From the NCBI GenBank assembly GCA_021826485.1, contig JAKAZX010000259.1, positions 1 to 6,012 on the forward strand: DNA of 6,012 nucleotides. Direction: 5' to 3'. The notes below the pieces were generated by a model. That model saw nothing but the letters and a program-made list of their open reading frames with translations. It was not told the DNA's origin and did no database searches. Both the position numbers and the translations under genes were made by a program. Origin of the DNA: Pseudomonadota bacterium. GTDB taxonomy: Bacteria; Pseudomonadota; Alphaproteobacteria; Acetobacterales; Acetobacteraceae. Within the stretch, counting starts at the first letter, position 1; each line of letters starts with the position of its first letter. Positions 1 to 5,921 of the stretch are shown here, piece by piece.

Positions 1-1275
1 GCGACGGTGGTGGCGCCGCGGGACATGGTGGCGACCATCAAGGTGATCCCGTTCGCGGTCCCCGGCCATGTGCTGAACACGGTGGAGGCGGCGTCCCGCC
101 AGGGCGGCGCCGGCCTCGCGCTGCACCCGTTCCGCCGGCTGCGCGTCGGCCTCGCGCTGAGCGAGCTGCCCGGGCTGAAGGAAAGCGTCACGGAAGGCAC
201 GATCACGGCGACCGAGGGGCGGGTGGCCGCCCTCAGCGGCACGCTGCTGCCGCCGCTGCGCTGCGCCCACGAAACCGCCGCCATCGCCGGCGCGGTGCGG
301 TCGCTGCTGGCGCAGGGGGCGGAGCTGGTGCTGGTGGCCGGAGCCTCGGCGACCGTCGATCGCCGCGACGTCGGCCCGCAGGGCGTGGTCGCCGCGGGCG
401 GCGAGATCGTGCATTTCGGCATGCCGGTCGATCCCGGCAACCTGATCTGCGTCGCCCGCATCGGTGTGGTGCCGGCGCTGGTGCTGCCCGGCTGCGCCCG
501 CAGCCCGCGCCCGAACGGCATCGACTTCGTGCTGCGCCGCCTGTTCGCCGGCCTGCCGCTCGGGCCGGCCGAGATCATGCGCATGGGGGTCGGCGGGCTG
601 CTGAAGGATACCGATGTCCGCCCGCTGCCACGCGCCAAGGCCGCCGCCGCGCCGTCCCCGGCGCCCCGCCGGTCCACGGTCGCCGCCGTCGTACTGGCCG
701 CCGGCACATCGAGCCGCATGGCCCCGCACCACAAGCTGCTGGTTCCCGACCGCACCGGCAAGCCGATGATCGCCCGCGTCGTGGACAACGCGCTGTCCAG
801 CCGCGCCCGCCCGATCCTGGTCGTGCTCGGCCACCGGGCGGAGGAGGTGCGGGCGGCGCTGGGCGGCCGGCCGGTCGGTTACGTCACCGCGGCGGACTAT
901 GCTGCCGGCCTCGCCGAGAGCCTGAAGGCCGGGCTTGCCGCCGTGCCGGAGGAGGCCGCGGCGGCGCTGGTGCTGCTGGGCGACATGCCGCTGGTCACCG
1001 GCCGCATGCTCGACCGCCTGATCGACGCCTTCGACCCCGATGAGGGCCGCGCCATCGTGGTGCCGACCCATCAGGGACGGCAGGGCAACCCGGTGCTGTG
1101 GGGCCGCGCCTATTTCCCGGAAATCCTGGCGCTCTCCGGCGACACCGGCGCCCGCGCGCTGCTGGCCCGCCACGCCGAGCAGGTGGCCGAGATCGACATG
1201 CCGGACGACGCCGTGCTGCGCGATTTCGACACCACCGAAAGCCTGGCGACGCTGCCGGAGCGGATGCGGCCGTAG
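1..1275 (+). CDS. Molybdopterin-binding / MocA-like nucleotidyltransferase fusion protein (5' end missing)
   Basis: This protein is predicted to act in late molybdenum cofactor maturation in the cytoplasm. The reading frame is open from base 1 and ends at TAG 1273-1275, giving 424 visible residues; the family is usually longer, so the N-terminus lies before the window and no start can be assigned. Residues about 80-195 resemble the MoCF (MoeA/MoaB-type) domain: GASATVD at 114-120, an Asp-Pro-Gly-Asn at 144-147 and LPGCARSP at 162-169, which I align with the MoeA PGKP and LPGNP loops. An Ala/Pro-rich linker (about 208-225) follows. The second domain (226-424) is an NTP-transferase fold with LAAGTSSRM at 232-240, Lys245 and the metal-binding GDMP at 327-330. 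LAAG rather than LAGG points to a MocA-like CTP transferase serving xanthine dehydrogenase/CODH-type enzymes rather than MobA, but nucleotide choice is inferred. No molybdoenzyme gene is in view. A converging toxin-antitoxin operon starts 18 bases past the stop. Confidence 0.88.
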   Translation, partial: ATVVAPRDMVATIKVIPFAVPGHVLNTVEAASRQGGAGLALHPFRRLRVGLALSELPGLKESVTEGTITATEGRVAALSGTLLPPLRCAHETAAIAGAVRSLLAQGAELVLVAGASATVDRRDVGPQGVVAAGGEIVHFGMPVDPGNLICVARIGVVPALVLPGCARSPRPNGIDFVLRRLFAGLPLGPAEIMRMGVGGLLKDTDVRPLPRAKAAAAPSPAPRRSTVAAVVLAAGTSSRMAPHHKLLVPDRTGKPMIARVVDNALSSRARPILVVLGHRAEEVRAALGGRPVGYVTAADYAAGLAESLKAGLAAVPEEAAAALVLLGDMPLVTGRMLDRLIDAFDPDEGRAIVVPTHQGRQGNPVLWGRAYFPEILALSGDTGARALLARHAEQVAEIDMPDDAVLRDFDTTESLATLPERMRP

Positions 1276-1293
1276 CCCGCCTGCCGCCCGGTT

Positions 1294-1596
1294 TCACGCC
1301 GCCCGCGGCCGAACCTCCGCTTCCACCCGGCCGGCGATCTCCGTGCGGGCGCGCGACAGGTCGTAGGCCGATTGCAGATTGAGCCAGAATTCCGCCGTGG
1401 TGCCGAAATAGCGGCCGAGGCGCAGCGCCGTGTCCGGCGTGACCGCCCGCGGGTCGGTCGGGGCGATGATCGCGGTGATGCGGTTCGGCGGCACGTGCAG
1501 GTCGCGCGCCAGCGCATTCGCGCTCAGGCGCAGCGGCGCCATGAACTCCTCCCGCAGCACCTCGCCGGGATGCGTGGTGATCCGACTGCGGCGCAT
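1294..1596 (-). CDS. higA: HigA-family antitoxin, HTH transcriptional repressor
   Basis: This is the 100-residue antitoxin of a type II toxin-antitoxin pair. It should bind and neutralise the adjacent HigB toxin and repress the operon. The sequence shows the HigA hallmarks in order: an N-terminal HPGEVLREEFM block (residues 9-19), a helix-turn-helix around 24-46 with LSANALARDL, then DTALRLGRYFGTTAEFWLNLQ (in two stretches, 55-75) and a YDLSRA tail. The frame stays open upstream to 1761, but I chose ATG 1594-1596. The family begins just before the THPGEVL block, and a strong GGAGG (complement of 1602-1606) sits five bases before this ATG. The start lies 13 bases after the higB stop, so the two are probably cotranscribed and the ribosome site lies in the gap. 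HigA usually carries the DNA-binding role, so the repeats upstream of higB are its likely operator. Identification as a HigA relative is secure; activity is not shown by sequence. Confidence 0.93.
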   Translation of the reverse strand: MRRSRITTHPGEVLREEFMAPLRLSANALARDLHVPPNRITAIIAPTDPRAVTPDTALRLGRYFGTTAEFWLNLQSAYDLSRARTEIAGRVEAEVRPRAA

Positions 1597-1609
1597 CTGA
1601 TCCTCCCGC

Positions 1610-1891
1610 TCAATGATAATCGACGATTTCCACATCTGTTGGTCCCACCTCCGTCCAACGGAACACCAGCCGCCACTGGCCGTTGACGCGGATGCTGTGC
1701 CGGCCCGCCCGATCGCCCTGCAAGGCCTCCAGCCGGTTTCCCGGCGGGCTGCGCAGGTCATCGAGCAGCACCGCGGCGTTCAGCATGTCGAGCTTCCGCA
1801 TCGCGACCCGGACGATGCCGGCCCATCGCCTGCTGCGACCGCAACGGAACAATTCCGCTACATCAGCGTCGCGGAACGACTGGATGGGCAT
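1610..1891 (-). CDS. higB: HigB-family toxin, RelE-like mRNA interferase
   Basis: This is a 93-residue toxin of the RelE/ParE superfamily, HigB branch. Relatives cut mRNA at the ribosome and slow growth when the antitoxin is lost. Visible family signatures are an N-terminal SFRDADVAELF, then DDLRSPPGNRLEALQGD (44-60), SIRVNGQWRLVFRW (66-79) and the C-terminal DVEIVDYH (86-93). The closing Asp-Tyr-His corresponds to residues implicated in cleavage in characterised HigB proteins, and the basic residues around 61-78 are kept, so the toxin looks intact. The length is normal for the family. Start ATG 1889-1891 matches the usual N-terminus, but no Shine-Dalgarno sequence precedes it and a candidate promoter places transcription start at or next to the ATG. 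The toxin-first order with higA downstream is typical of higBA loci. It lies between a molybdenum cofactor gene and a thiolase with no metabolic tie to either. Confidence 0.93.
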   Translation of the reverse strand: MPIQSFRDADVAELFRCGRSRRWAGIVRVAMRKLDMLNAAVLLDDLRSPPGNRLEALQGDRAGRHSIRVNGQWRLVFRWTEVGPTDVEIVDYH

Positions 1892-1926
1892 GACGTGAAG
1901 CGTAATACGTCCAGCGTATCACGTCA
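1891..1926. promoter_or_regulatory. Candidate HigA operator: 14-bp iterated ACGT cores inside an inverted repeat
   Basis: The outer arms TGACGTGA (1891-1898) and TCACGTCA (1919-1926) are perfect reverse complements. Between and including them, ACGT recurs at 1893, 1907 and 1921, exactly 14 bases apart. GCGTA recurs at 1900 and 1914, so AGCGTAATACGT (1899-1910) and AGCGTATCACGT (1913-1924) are a 10-of-12 direct repeat. CGTA-A-TACG (1901-1909) is itself a palindrome. The block covers the candidate higB promoter and touches the higB start codon. Repressor binding here would shut off the operon, as expected for HigA autoregulation. The repeats are seen directly; the assignment to HigA is inferred from position. 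Confidence 0.6.
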
Positions 1927-1927
1927 A
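1899..1927 (-). promoter_or_regulatory. Candidate sigma-70 promoter for higBA
   Basis: On the minus strand, TTGACG (complement of 1922-1927) matches the -35 consensus at five of six positions. After a 17-base spacer comes TACGCT (complement of 1899-1904), a weak -10 with three of six matches. A start about seven bases downstream would fall at 1891-1892, which is the A of the higB ATG or the base before it. The promoter lies wholly within the 57-base gap between the thiolase stop and higB, and its elements overlap the candidate HigA operator. This is a consensus match only. Confidence 0.42.
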
Positions 1928-1948
1928 CGGCGCGGTCGACGCCTCGCC

Positions 1949-3118
1949 CTACCGCACCGCCTCCAGCAGCGACACGTAGTTGGCCACCGCCGCGCCGCCC
2001 ATGTTGAACACGCCGCCGATGCCGCTGCGGTTCACCTGCATGTCCCCGGCGCGGCCGGTGAGCTGCATGGCGGCGAGCGCGTGCATGGAGACGCCGGTGG
2101 CGCCGATTGGGTGGCCCTTGGCTTTCAGCCCGCCGGACGGGTTCACCGGCAGCCTGCCGTCCTTCGCGGTCCAGCCCTCCAGCGCCGCGCGGGCGCCCTG
2201 GCCGGCGGGCACCAGCCCCATCGCCTCGTATTCGATCAGCTCGGCGATGGTGAAGCAGTCATGCGTCTCGACGAAGGCGAGGTCGTCCAGCGTCAGCCCG
2301 GCGGCGGCGAGCGCGCGGCGCCAGGCTTCGGCCGCACCCTCGAAGGCGATCGGGTCGCGGCGGGACAGCGGCAGGAAATCGTTGACCTGCACGGCGGCGC
2401 GGAACTTCACCGCCTTGTCCAGCGCCTGCGCCGTGTCCTCATCGGCCAGCACCAGCGCCGCGGCGCCATCGCTGACCAGCGAGCAGTCGGTGCGCTTCAG
2501 CGGGCGCGCGACATAGGGATTCTTCTCGCTCTCGGCGCGGCAGAACGCGAAGCCGAGGTCCTTGCGCATCTGCGCGTACGGGTTGGCGACGCCGTTGCGG
2601 TGGTTCTTCGCCGCGATCGCCGCCAGCGCGTCGGACTGGTCGCCGTGGCGCTGGAAATACAGATCGGCGATCCGCCCGAACACGCCGGCGAAACCCGCGG
2701 GGATATCCCCTTCCTCCCGCCGGTAGCTGGCGGACAGCAGGATGTCGCCGATCTGTGCATTCGGCGTCGCCGTCATCTTCTCCGCCCCCACCACCAGGGC
2801 GAAACGGCCGCGCCCGGCGGCCAGCCATTCGCGGGCGCCATGCACGGCGGCCGAGCCGGTGGCGCAGGCATTCTCCACCCGCGTCGAGGGGGTGAAACGG
2901 AGTTCCGGCAGGCTTTGCAGCACCAGCGAGGACGGGAAGTCCTGCTTGGAGAAACCGCCGTTGAAATGGCCGACGAAGATCGCCCCGATCTCGGCCGGTG
3001 CGATGCCGGCATCCTCGATGGCGGCGCGGGCGACGCGGCCGATCAGCGCCTCCGCATCCGCTTCTTCCAGCTTGCCGAACGGGGTGTGTGCCCAGCCGAC
3101 GATGCAGGCCTCGCCCAT
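1949..3118 (-). CDS. SCP2-type thiolase / acetyl-CoA acetyltransferase family protein
   Basis: This 389-residue protein is a cytosolic member of the thiolase superfamily, in the branch related to sterol-carrier-protein-x thiolase. Members cleave or form the bond between acyl-CoA units; the substrate here is unknown. The start MGEACIVGWAHTPFGKL is typical, and GGAGG (complement of 3127-3131) sits eight bases before ATG 3116-3118. The nucleophile is Cys85 in ENACATGS. SDGAAAL (216-222), HDCF (286-289), NPSGG (326-330) and GHPIGATG (335-342, with His336) follow. HDCF replaces the NEAF of classical thiolases. The C-terminal CxG motif is absent: the protein reads GIGGVFNMGG near 366-375. In SCP2-type enzymes the HDCF cysteine is thought to supply the second catalytic cysteine, so Cys288 probably does so here. 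No partner OB-fold protein, dehydrogenase or CoA ligase lies beside it. It is divergent from the CLC gene; higBA follows in the same direction behind its own promoter. Fatty-acid or sterol/propanoid side-chain degradation are both possible roles. Confidence 0.87.
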   Translation of the reverse strand: MGEACIVGWAHTPFGKLEEADAEALIGRVARAAIEDAGIAPAEIGAIFVGHFNGGFSKQDFPSSLVLQSLPELRFTPSTRVENACATGSAAVHGAREWLAAGRGRFALVVGAEKMTATPNAQIGDILLSASYRREEGDIPAGFAGVFGRIADLYFQRHGDQSDALAAIAAKNHRNGVANPYAQMRKDLGFAFCRAESEKNPYVARPLKRTDCSLVSDGAAALVLADEDTAQALDKAVKFRAAVQVNDFLPLSRRDPIAFEGAAEAWRRALAAAGLTLDDLAFVETHDCFTIAELIEYEAMGLVPAGQGARAALEGWTAKDGRLPVNPSGGLKAKGHPIGATGVSMHALAAMQLTGRAGDMQVNRSGIGGVFNMGGAAVANYVSLLEAVR

Positions 3119-3144
3119 CGCGTCATCCTCCGCTGCCGGGCTTC

Positions 3145-3174
3145 AGTGTAGCCGGCGGGGTGCGGGCGTGCCAG
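3145..3174 (-). promoter_or_regulatory. Candidate promoter for the thiolase gene
   Basis: On the minus strand, TACACT (complement of 3145-3150) matches four of six -10 positions. CTGGCA (complement of 3169-3174) matches four of six -35 positions across an 18-base spacer. Transcription would begin near 3138, leaving a leader of about 20 bases that includes the GGAGG ribosome site. The surrounding divergent gap (3119-3235) shows no equally good plus-strand promoter for the CLC gene. This rests on a consensus match only. Confidence 0.3.
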
Positions 3175-3235
3175 CCGCCGCCGCGCCCCACATTTTTGCG
3201 CTTGCGTGCGGCGCCGGGCGGCGCAGGGTGGCGGG

Positions 3236-5086
3236 ATGGATGACGCCAGCCCCGCCGCCGCGCCCGATTCCCAAATTGTCCAGGCCGCCACTCCGCCGCC
3301 GCCGGCGCCCGCCGAGCCGGAGGAGCCGCCGCGCATCGGGCTCTTGCGGCTGTGTCTGCTGGCGCTCGGCATCGGCGTCGTCACTGGCCTCGGCGCGGTG
3401 GTGTTCCGCGACCTGATCGGCCTTGTGCACAATATCCTGTTCACCGGCCGCTTCGCCGTCGCCTACGATTCCAGCCATTTCACCCCGGCGCCGCCCTGGG
3501 GGCCGCTGGTCATCCTGGTGCCGGTGATCGGCGGCATCGGCGTCACCTGGCTGGTCGCCACCTTCGCGCCCGAGGCGAAGGGCCACGGCGTGCCGGAGGT
3601 GATGGACGCCATCTACTACAAGCGCGGCATCATCCGCCCGGTGGTCGCGGTGGTGAAGTCGCTCGCCTCGGCGCTCGCCATCGGCAGCGGCGCCGCGGTG
3701 GGGCGGGAGGGGCCGATCATCCAGATCGGCTCGGCGCTCGGCTCCACGCTCGGCCAGGTGGTGCGGATGCAGACCGGGGAGCGCATCACGCTGGTCGCCG
3801 CCGGCGCCGGCGCGGGCATCGCCGCCACCTTCAACACCCCGATCGGCGGCGTGCTGTTCGCGACCGAGCTGATGCTGCCGGAAATCAGCGCCAACACCTT
3901 CATGCCCGTCGCACTCGCCACCGGCACCGCGACCGTGCTCGGCCGGCTGTTCTTCGGCAATGCCCCGGCGTTCAGCGTGCCCGCGCATCTGGGGCCGATG
4001 GCGGGGGACGCGGCGGCGGCGGTCACGCTGCTGCTCTATGCGGTGCTCGGCGCCGTCACGGGCGTTGCCGCGACGCTGTTCATCCGCGGCCTGCACTGGG
4101 CGGAGGACGGGTTCGATCGGATTCCCGGCCGCTACCTGCGCCACAGCCTCGGCATGCTGCTGGTGGGTGCGCTGATCTACGCGCTGCTGCGCTTCGCCGG
4201 GCACTACTATGTCGAGGGCGTCGGCTACTCGACCATCCAGGCGGTGCTGACCGGCGATCTGGCCGCGCCCGCCTTCCTCGTGCTGCTGTGGCTCGCCAAG
4301 CTGGCGGCGACCGCGATCAGCCTCGGCTCCGGCTCCTCGGGCGGGGTGTTCTCGCCCTCCCTGTTCATGGGGGCGACGCTGGGCGCGGCGTTCGCCGGCC
4401 TCGCCCATCTCGTGCTGCCCGGCCTGCCGGTCAGCCTGCCGGCCTTCGCCATGGTCGGCATGGGGGCGATGGTCGGCGGCGGCACCGGTGCGGCGATGAC
4501 CGCGGTGACCATGATCTTCGAGATGACGCGCGATTACGACATCGTGCTGCCGATGATCCTGGCGGTCGCCGTCGCGCTCGGCGTGCGCCGCCTGCTGTCG
4601 CGGGAGAACATCTACACGCTGAAGCTGGTGCGCCGCGGCCATGTCATCCCGAAGGCGCTGCACGCCAACATGTTCCTGGTGCGCAGCGCCCGCGACGTGA
4701 TGGAGCGCGACGTGCTGGTGCTGGACGAGGCGACCAGCTTCGCCGCCTTCCTGGACATGGCGGCGGCGGCCGGCGGCATGCGGCATGTGGTGGTGACGCG
4801 GGCGGGCGCGATCATCGGCGCACTGCGCGTCAACACCGATCTGCGCCGCGCCGTCGGCGCCGCGGGGGCGGAGGTGCGGCTGGGCGAGCTGATCGGCCGG
4901 CGCTTCGTCAACGTCCATGCCGGCGCCGCCACGTTCGACGTGATCGCGCTGATGACGCGCACCGGCGCGGCGATGGCGGTGGTGCTGGACGATGCGGCCG
5001 TCGGGCCGCCGAAAGTGCTCGGCGTCATCACCAAGGAACACGTGGCCGACGCGGTGGCCGCGAGCATCCGGCTGTATCCGCGCTGA
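3236..5086 (+). CDS. CLC-family chloride channel/transporter with C-terminal CBS pair
   Basis: This is a 616-residue inner-membrane anion channel or anion/proton exchanger. A cytoplasmic Pro-rich tail (1-33) leads into a CLC core (about 34-465) with many hydrophobic helices. The anion-pathway motifs are GHGVP (116-120), GREGP (156-160) with the external gating Glu158, GVFSP (370-374) and Tyr460, the likely counterpart of E. coli ClcA Tyr445. Two oddities show: His117 stands where ClcA has Ser107, and FNTPIGGVLFATEL (199-212) puts Leu212 where ClcA has the internal proton glutamate Glu203. Two CBS domains follow (about 482-540 and 548-610), which in relatives bind nucleotides or regulate gating. 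I chose ATG 3236, preceded by AGGGTGG at 3225-3231, over GTG 3206; the extra ten residues are low-complexity and have no clear ribosome site. The gene is convergent with the DUF1295 gene. CLC membership is certain; channel versus exchanger is open. Confidence 0.93.
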   Translation: MDDASPAAAPDSQIVQAATPPPPAPAEPEEPPRIGLLRLCLLALGIGVVTGLGAVVFRDLIGLVHNILFTGRFAVAYDSSHFTPAPPWGPLVILVPVIGGIGVTWLVATFAPEAKGHGVPEVMDAIYYKRGIIRPVVAVVKSLASALAIGSGAAVGREGPIIQIGSALGSTLGQVVRMQTGERITLVAAGAGAGIAATFNTPIGGVLFATELMLPEISANTFMPVALATGTATVLGRLFFGNAPAFSVPAHLGPMAGDAAAAVTLLLYAVLGAVTGVAATLFIRGLHWAEDGFDRIPGRYLRHSLGMLLVGALIYALLRFAGHYYVEGVGYSTIQAVLTGDLAAPAFLVLLWLAKLAATAISLGSGSSGGVFSPSLFMGATLGAAFAGLAHLVLPGLPVSLPAFAMVGMGAMVGGGTGAAMTAVTMIFEMTRDYDIVLPMILAVAVALGVRRLLSRENIYTLKLVRRGHVIPKALHANMFLVRSARDVMERDVLVLDEATSFAAFLDMAAAAGGMRHVVVTRAGAIIGALRVNTDLRRAVGAAGAEVRLGELIGRRFVNVHAGAATFDVIALMTRTGAAMAVVLDDAAVGPPKVLGVITKEHVADAVAASIRLYPR

Positions 5087-5089
5087 CCG

Positions 5090-5131
5090 GACCGCCGCCG
5101 CAGGCGGCACGCAGGCGGCACGCAGGCGGTC
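5090..5131. terminator. Possible bidirectional hairpin terminator between convergent genes
   Basis: GACCGCC (5090-5096) can pair with GGCGGTC (5125-5131) across a 28-base loop. A tighter alternative is GCCGCC (5094-5099) with GGCGGC (5103-5108) around a three-base loop. The location, directly after the CLC stop and 13 bases before the DUF1295 stop on the other strand, suits a shared terminator. There is no T-tract on either strand, so intrinsic termination is uncertain and the hairpin may simply follow from the repeats. Confidence 0.35.
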
Positions 5132-5132
5132 G
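5100..5132. repeat. 11-bp tandem repeat, three units
   Basis: GCAGGCGGCAC occurs at 5100-5110 and again identically at 5111-5121. A third, diverged unit, GCAGGCGGTCG, occupies 5122-5132. The array lies in the 58-base convergent gap after the CLC stop codon. It looks like a slippage-prone minisatellite that also supplies the right arms of the hairpins noted there. No coding frame is affected. Confidence 0.8.
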
Positions 5133-5144
5133 CGGCCAGCCGGG

Positions 5145-5921
5145 CTATCCCGGGAACCAGGGGAAGAACGCCGGGGTGCGCGCCTGATAGTCGCGATAGG
5201 CCGCCCCCCGCCGTTGCAGCATCGCCGCTTCCAGCAGCGGTATGCCGGAGACATGCATCAGCAGCCAGTACATCACGGCCGGTGCGGCCAGGGCCAGCCA
5301 GCCCCAGGCCCAGCCGCCAAGGTTGATCGCGAACAGCGGGTACGCGCACCAGCCGAGCCATTCGAAGAAGTAGTTGGGATGGCGGCTGTAGCGCCACAGG
5401 CCGCGGTCGCAGATGCGGCCGTGCGCGGCGGGGTCGCGGCGGAACCGCTCCATCTGCCGGTCGGCGACCGCCTCGCCCAGCACCGCGGCGGCCAGCACGA
5501 TGAGGGCGAGCAGATCGGCGGCGCGCGGCGCCGGGGCGGGGTTGGCGGCGGCGAGCAGGATGGCGCCGATCAGCGGCCACGCCGCCACCGCCTGCACCAT
5601 CATGAAGCCGAACATCCAGCGCTGGAAGCCGGCGCCGTGGGCCGCGCGGAAGCCGGCATAGCGGACATCCTCCGGCCGGCCGGCGGTGCGGGCGGCGATG
5701 TGCAGGCCGAGCCGCAGGCCCCACAGCGCGGCGCAGGCGGCGACCAGCGCGGCCCGCACCGCATCGCCCGCAACCAGCAGCGCCCCGGCGGCCCCGATCA
5801 GGCCGGTGCCGAGGCTCCAGCACGCATCCACCCAGCCGGAATTGGCGGTGATGCGCTGCACCAGCCAGGCGAACGCCATCACGACCAGCATCGCCGCCCC
5901 TGTCACCAGCGCCGCCGTCAT
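5145..5921 (-). CDS. DUF1295 family membrane protein (steroid 5-alpha-reductase-like)
   Basis: This 258-residue polytopic inner-membrane protein belongs to the DUF1295/3-oxo-5-alpha-steroid 4-dehydrogenase C-terminal superfamily, which also resembles isoprenylcysteine and phospholipid methyltransferases. Its biochemical reaction is not established. Hydrophobic segments lie near 3-22, 35-52, 55-75, 104-126, 135-153, 190-200 and 203-224. The signature GLWRYSRHPNYFFEW (174-188) is followed by SGIPLLE (225-231), a basic RRGAAYRDYQ stretch and the final FFPWFPG, all typical of the family. Position 186 is Phe where many members have Gly. I chose ATG 5919-5921, preceded by AGGGG six bases upstream, because the hydrophobic start and normal family length fit. 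The frame continues to an ATG at 6009-6011, but those 30 residues are basic, uncharacteristic and reach the window edge. A role in lipid or quinone modification is possible. Any link to the nearby thiolase through sterol or lipid metabolism is speculative. Confidence 0.88.
   Translation of the reverse strand: MTAALVTGAAMLVVMAFAWLVQRITANSGWVDACWSLGTGLIGAAGALLVAGDAVRAALVAACAALWGLRLGLHIAARTAGRPEDVRYAGFRAAHGAGFQRWMFGFMMVQAVAAWPLIGAILLAAANPAPAPRAADLLALIVLAAAVLGEAVADRQMERFRRDPAAHGRICDRGLWRYSRHPNYFFEWLGWCAYPLFAINLGGWAWGWLALAAPAVMYWLLMHVSGIPLLEAAMLQRRGAAYRDYQARTPAFFPWFPG

Noticed and set aside
1597..1761. N-terminal extension of HigA to 155 residues
   Set aside because: The extra residues overlap higB in another frame and look unlike any HigA. 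The internal ATG at 1596 has an ideal GGAGG and fits the family length.
1928..1948. Terminator after the thiolase stop
   Set aside because: Only a four-base GGCG/CGCC stem with no T-tract was found, too weak to call.
1613..3151. A 512-codon open frame on the plus strand opposite higB and the thiolase
   Set aside because: Both opposite-strand genes have strong family motifs and ribosome or promoter signals. The translation here is Arg/Gln/Gly/Ala/His-rich and unrecognisable, and it spans two genes and their operator.
3211..3224. GCGCC-GGGC-GGCGC hairpin before the CLC start as a regulatory element
   Set aside because: A five-base GC stem is common by chance in DNA this GC-rich, and nothing else nearby supports a riboswitch or attenuator.
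3206..3235. GTG start giving ten more residues to the CLC protein
   Set aside because: The ATG at 3236 has a purine-rich AGGGTGG ahead of it; the extension is Arg/Gly-rich and overlaps a GC hairpin (3211-3224) rather than a ribosome site.
3352..5187. A 611-codon plus-strand frame overlapping the CLC gene in another register
   Set aside because: It is an Arg/Gly/Ala-rich out-of-frame reading of the CLC gene with no domain signature; long spurious frames are expected at this base composition.
3143..5254. A 703-codon open frame on the minus strand covering the CLC gene
   Set aside because: It is the complement of a clear CLC coding region in GC-rich DNA. Its translation is Arg/His/Ala/Gly-rich low-complexity sequence with no family signature, as expected for a shadow frame.
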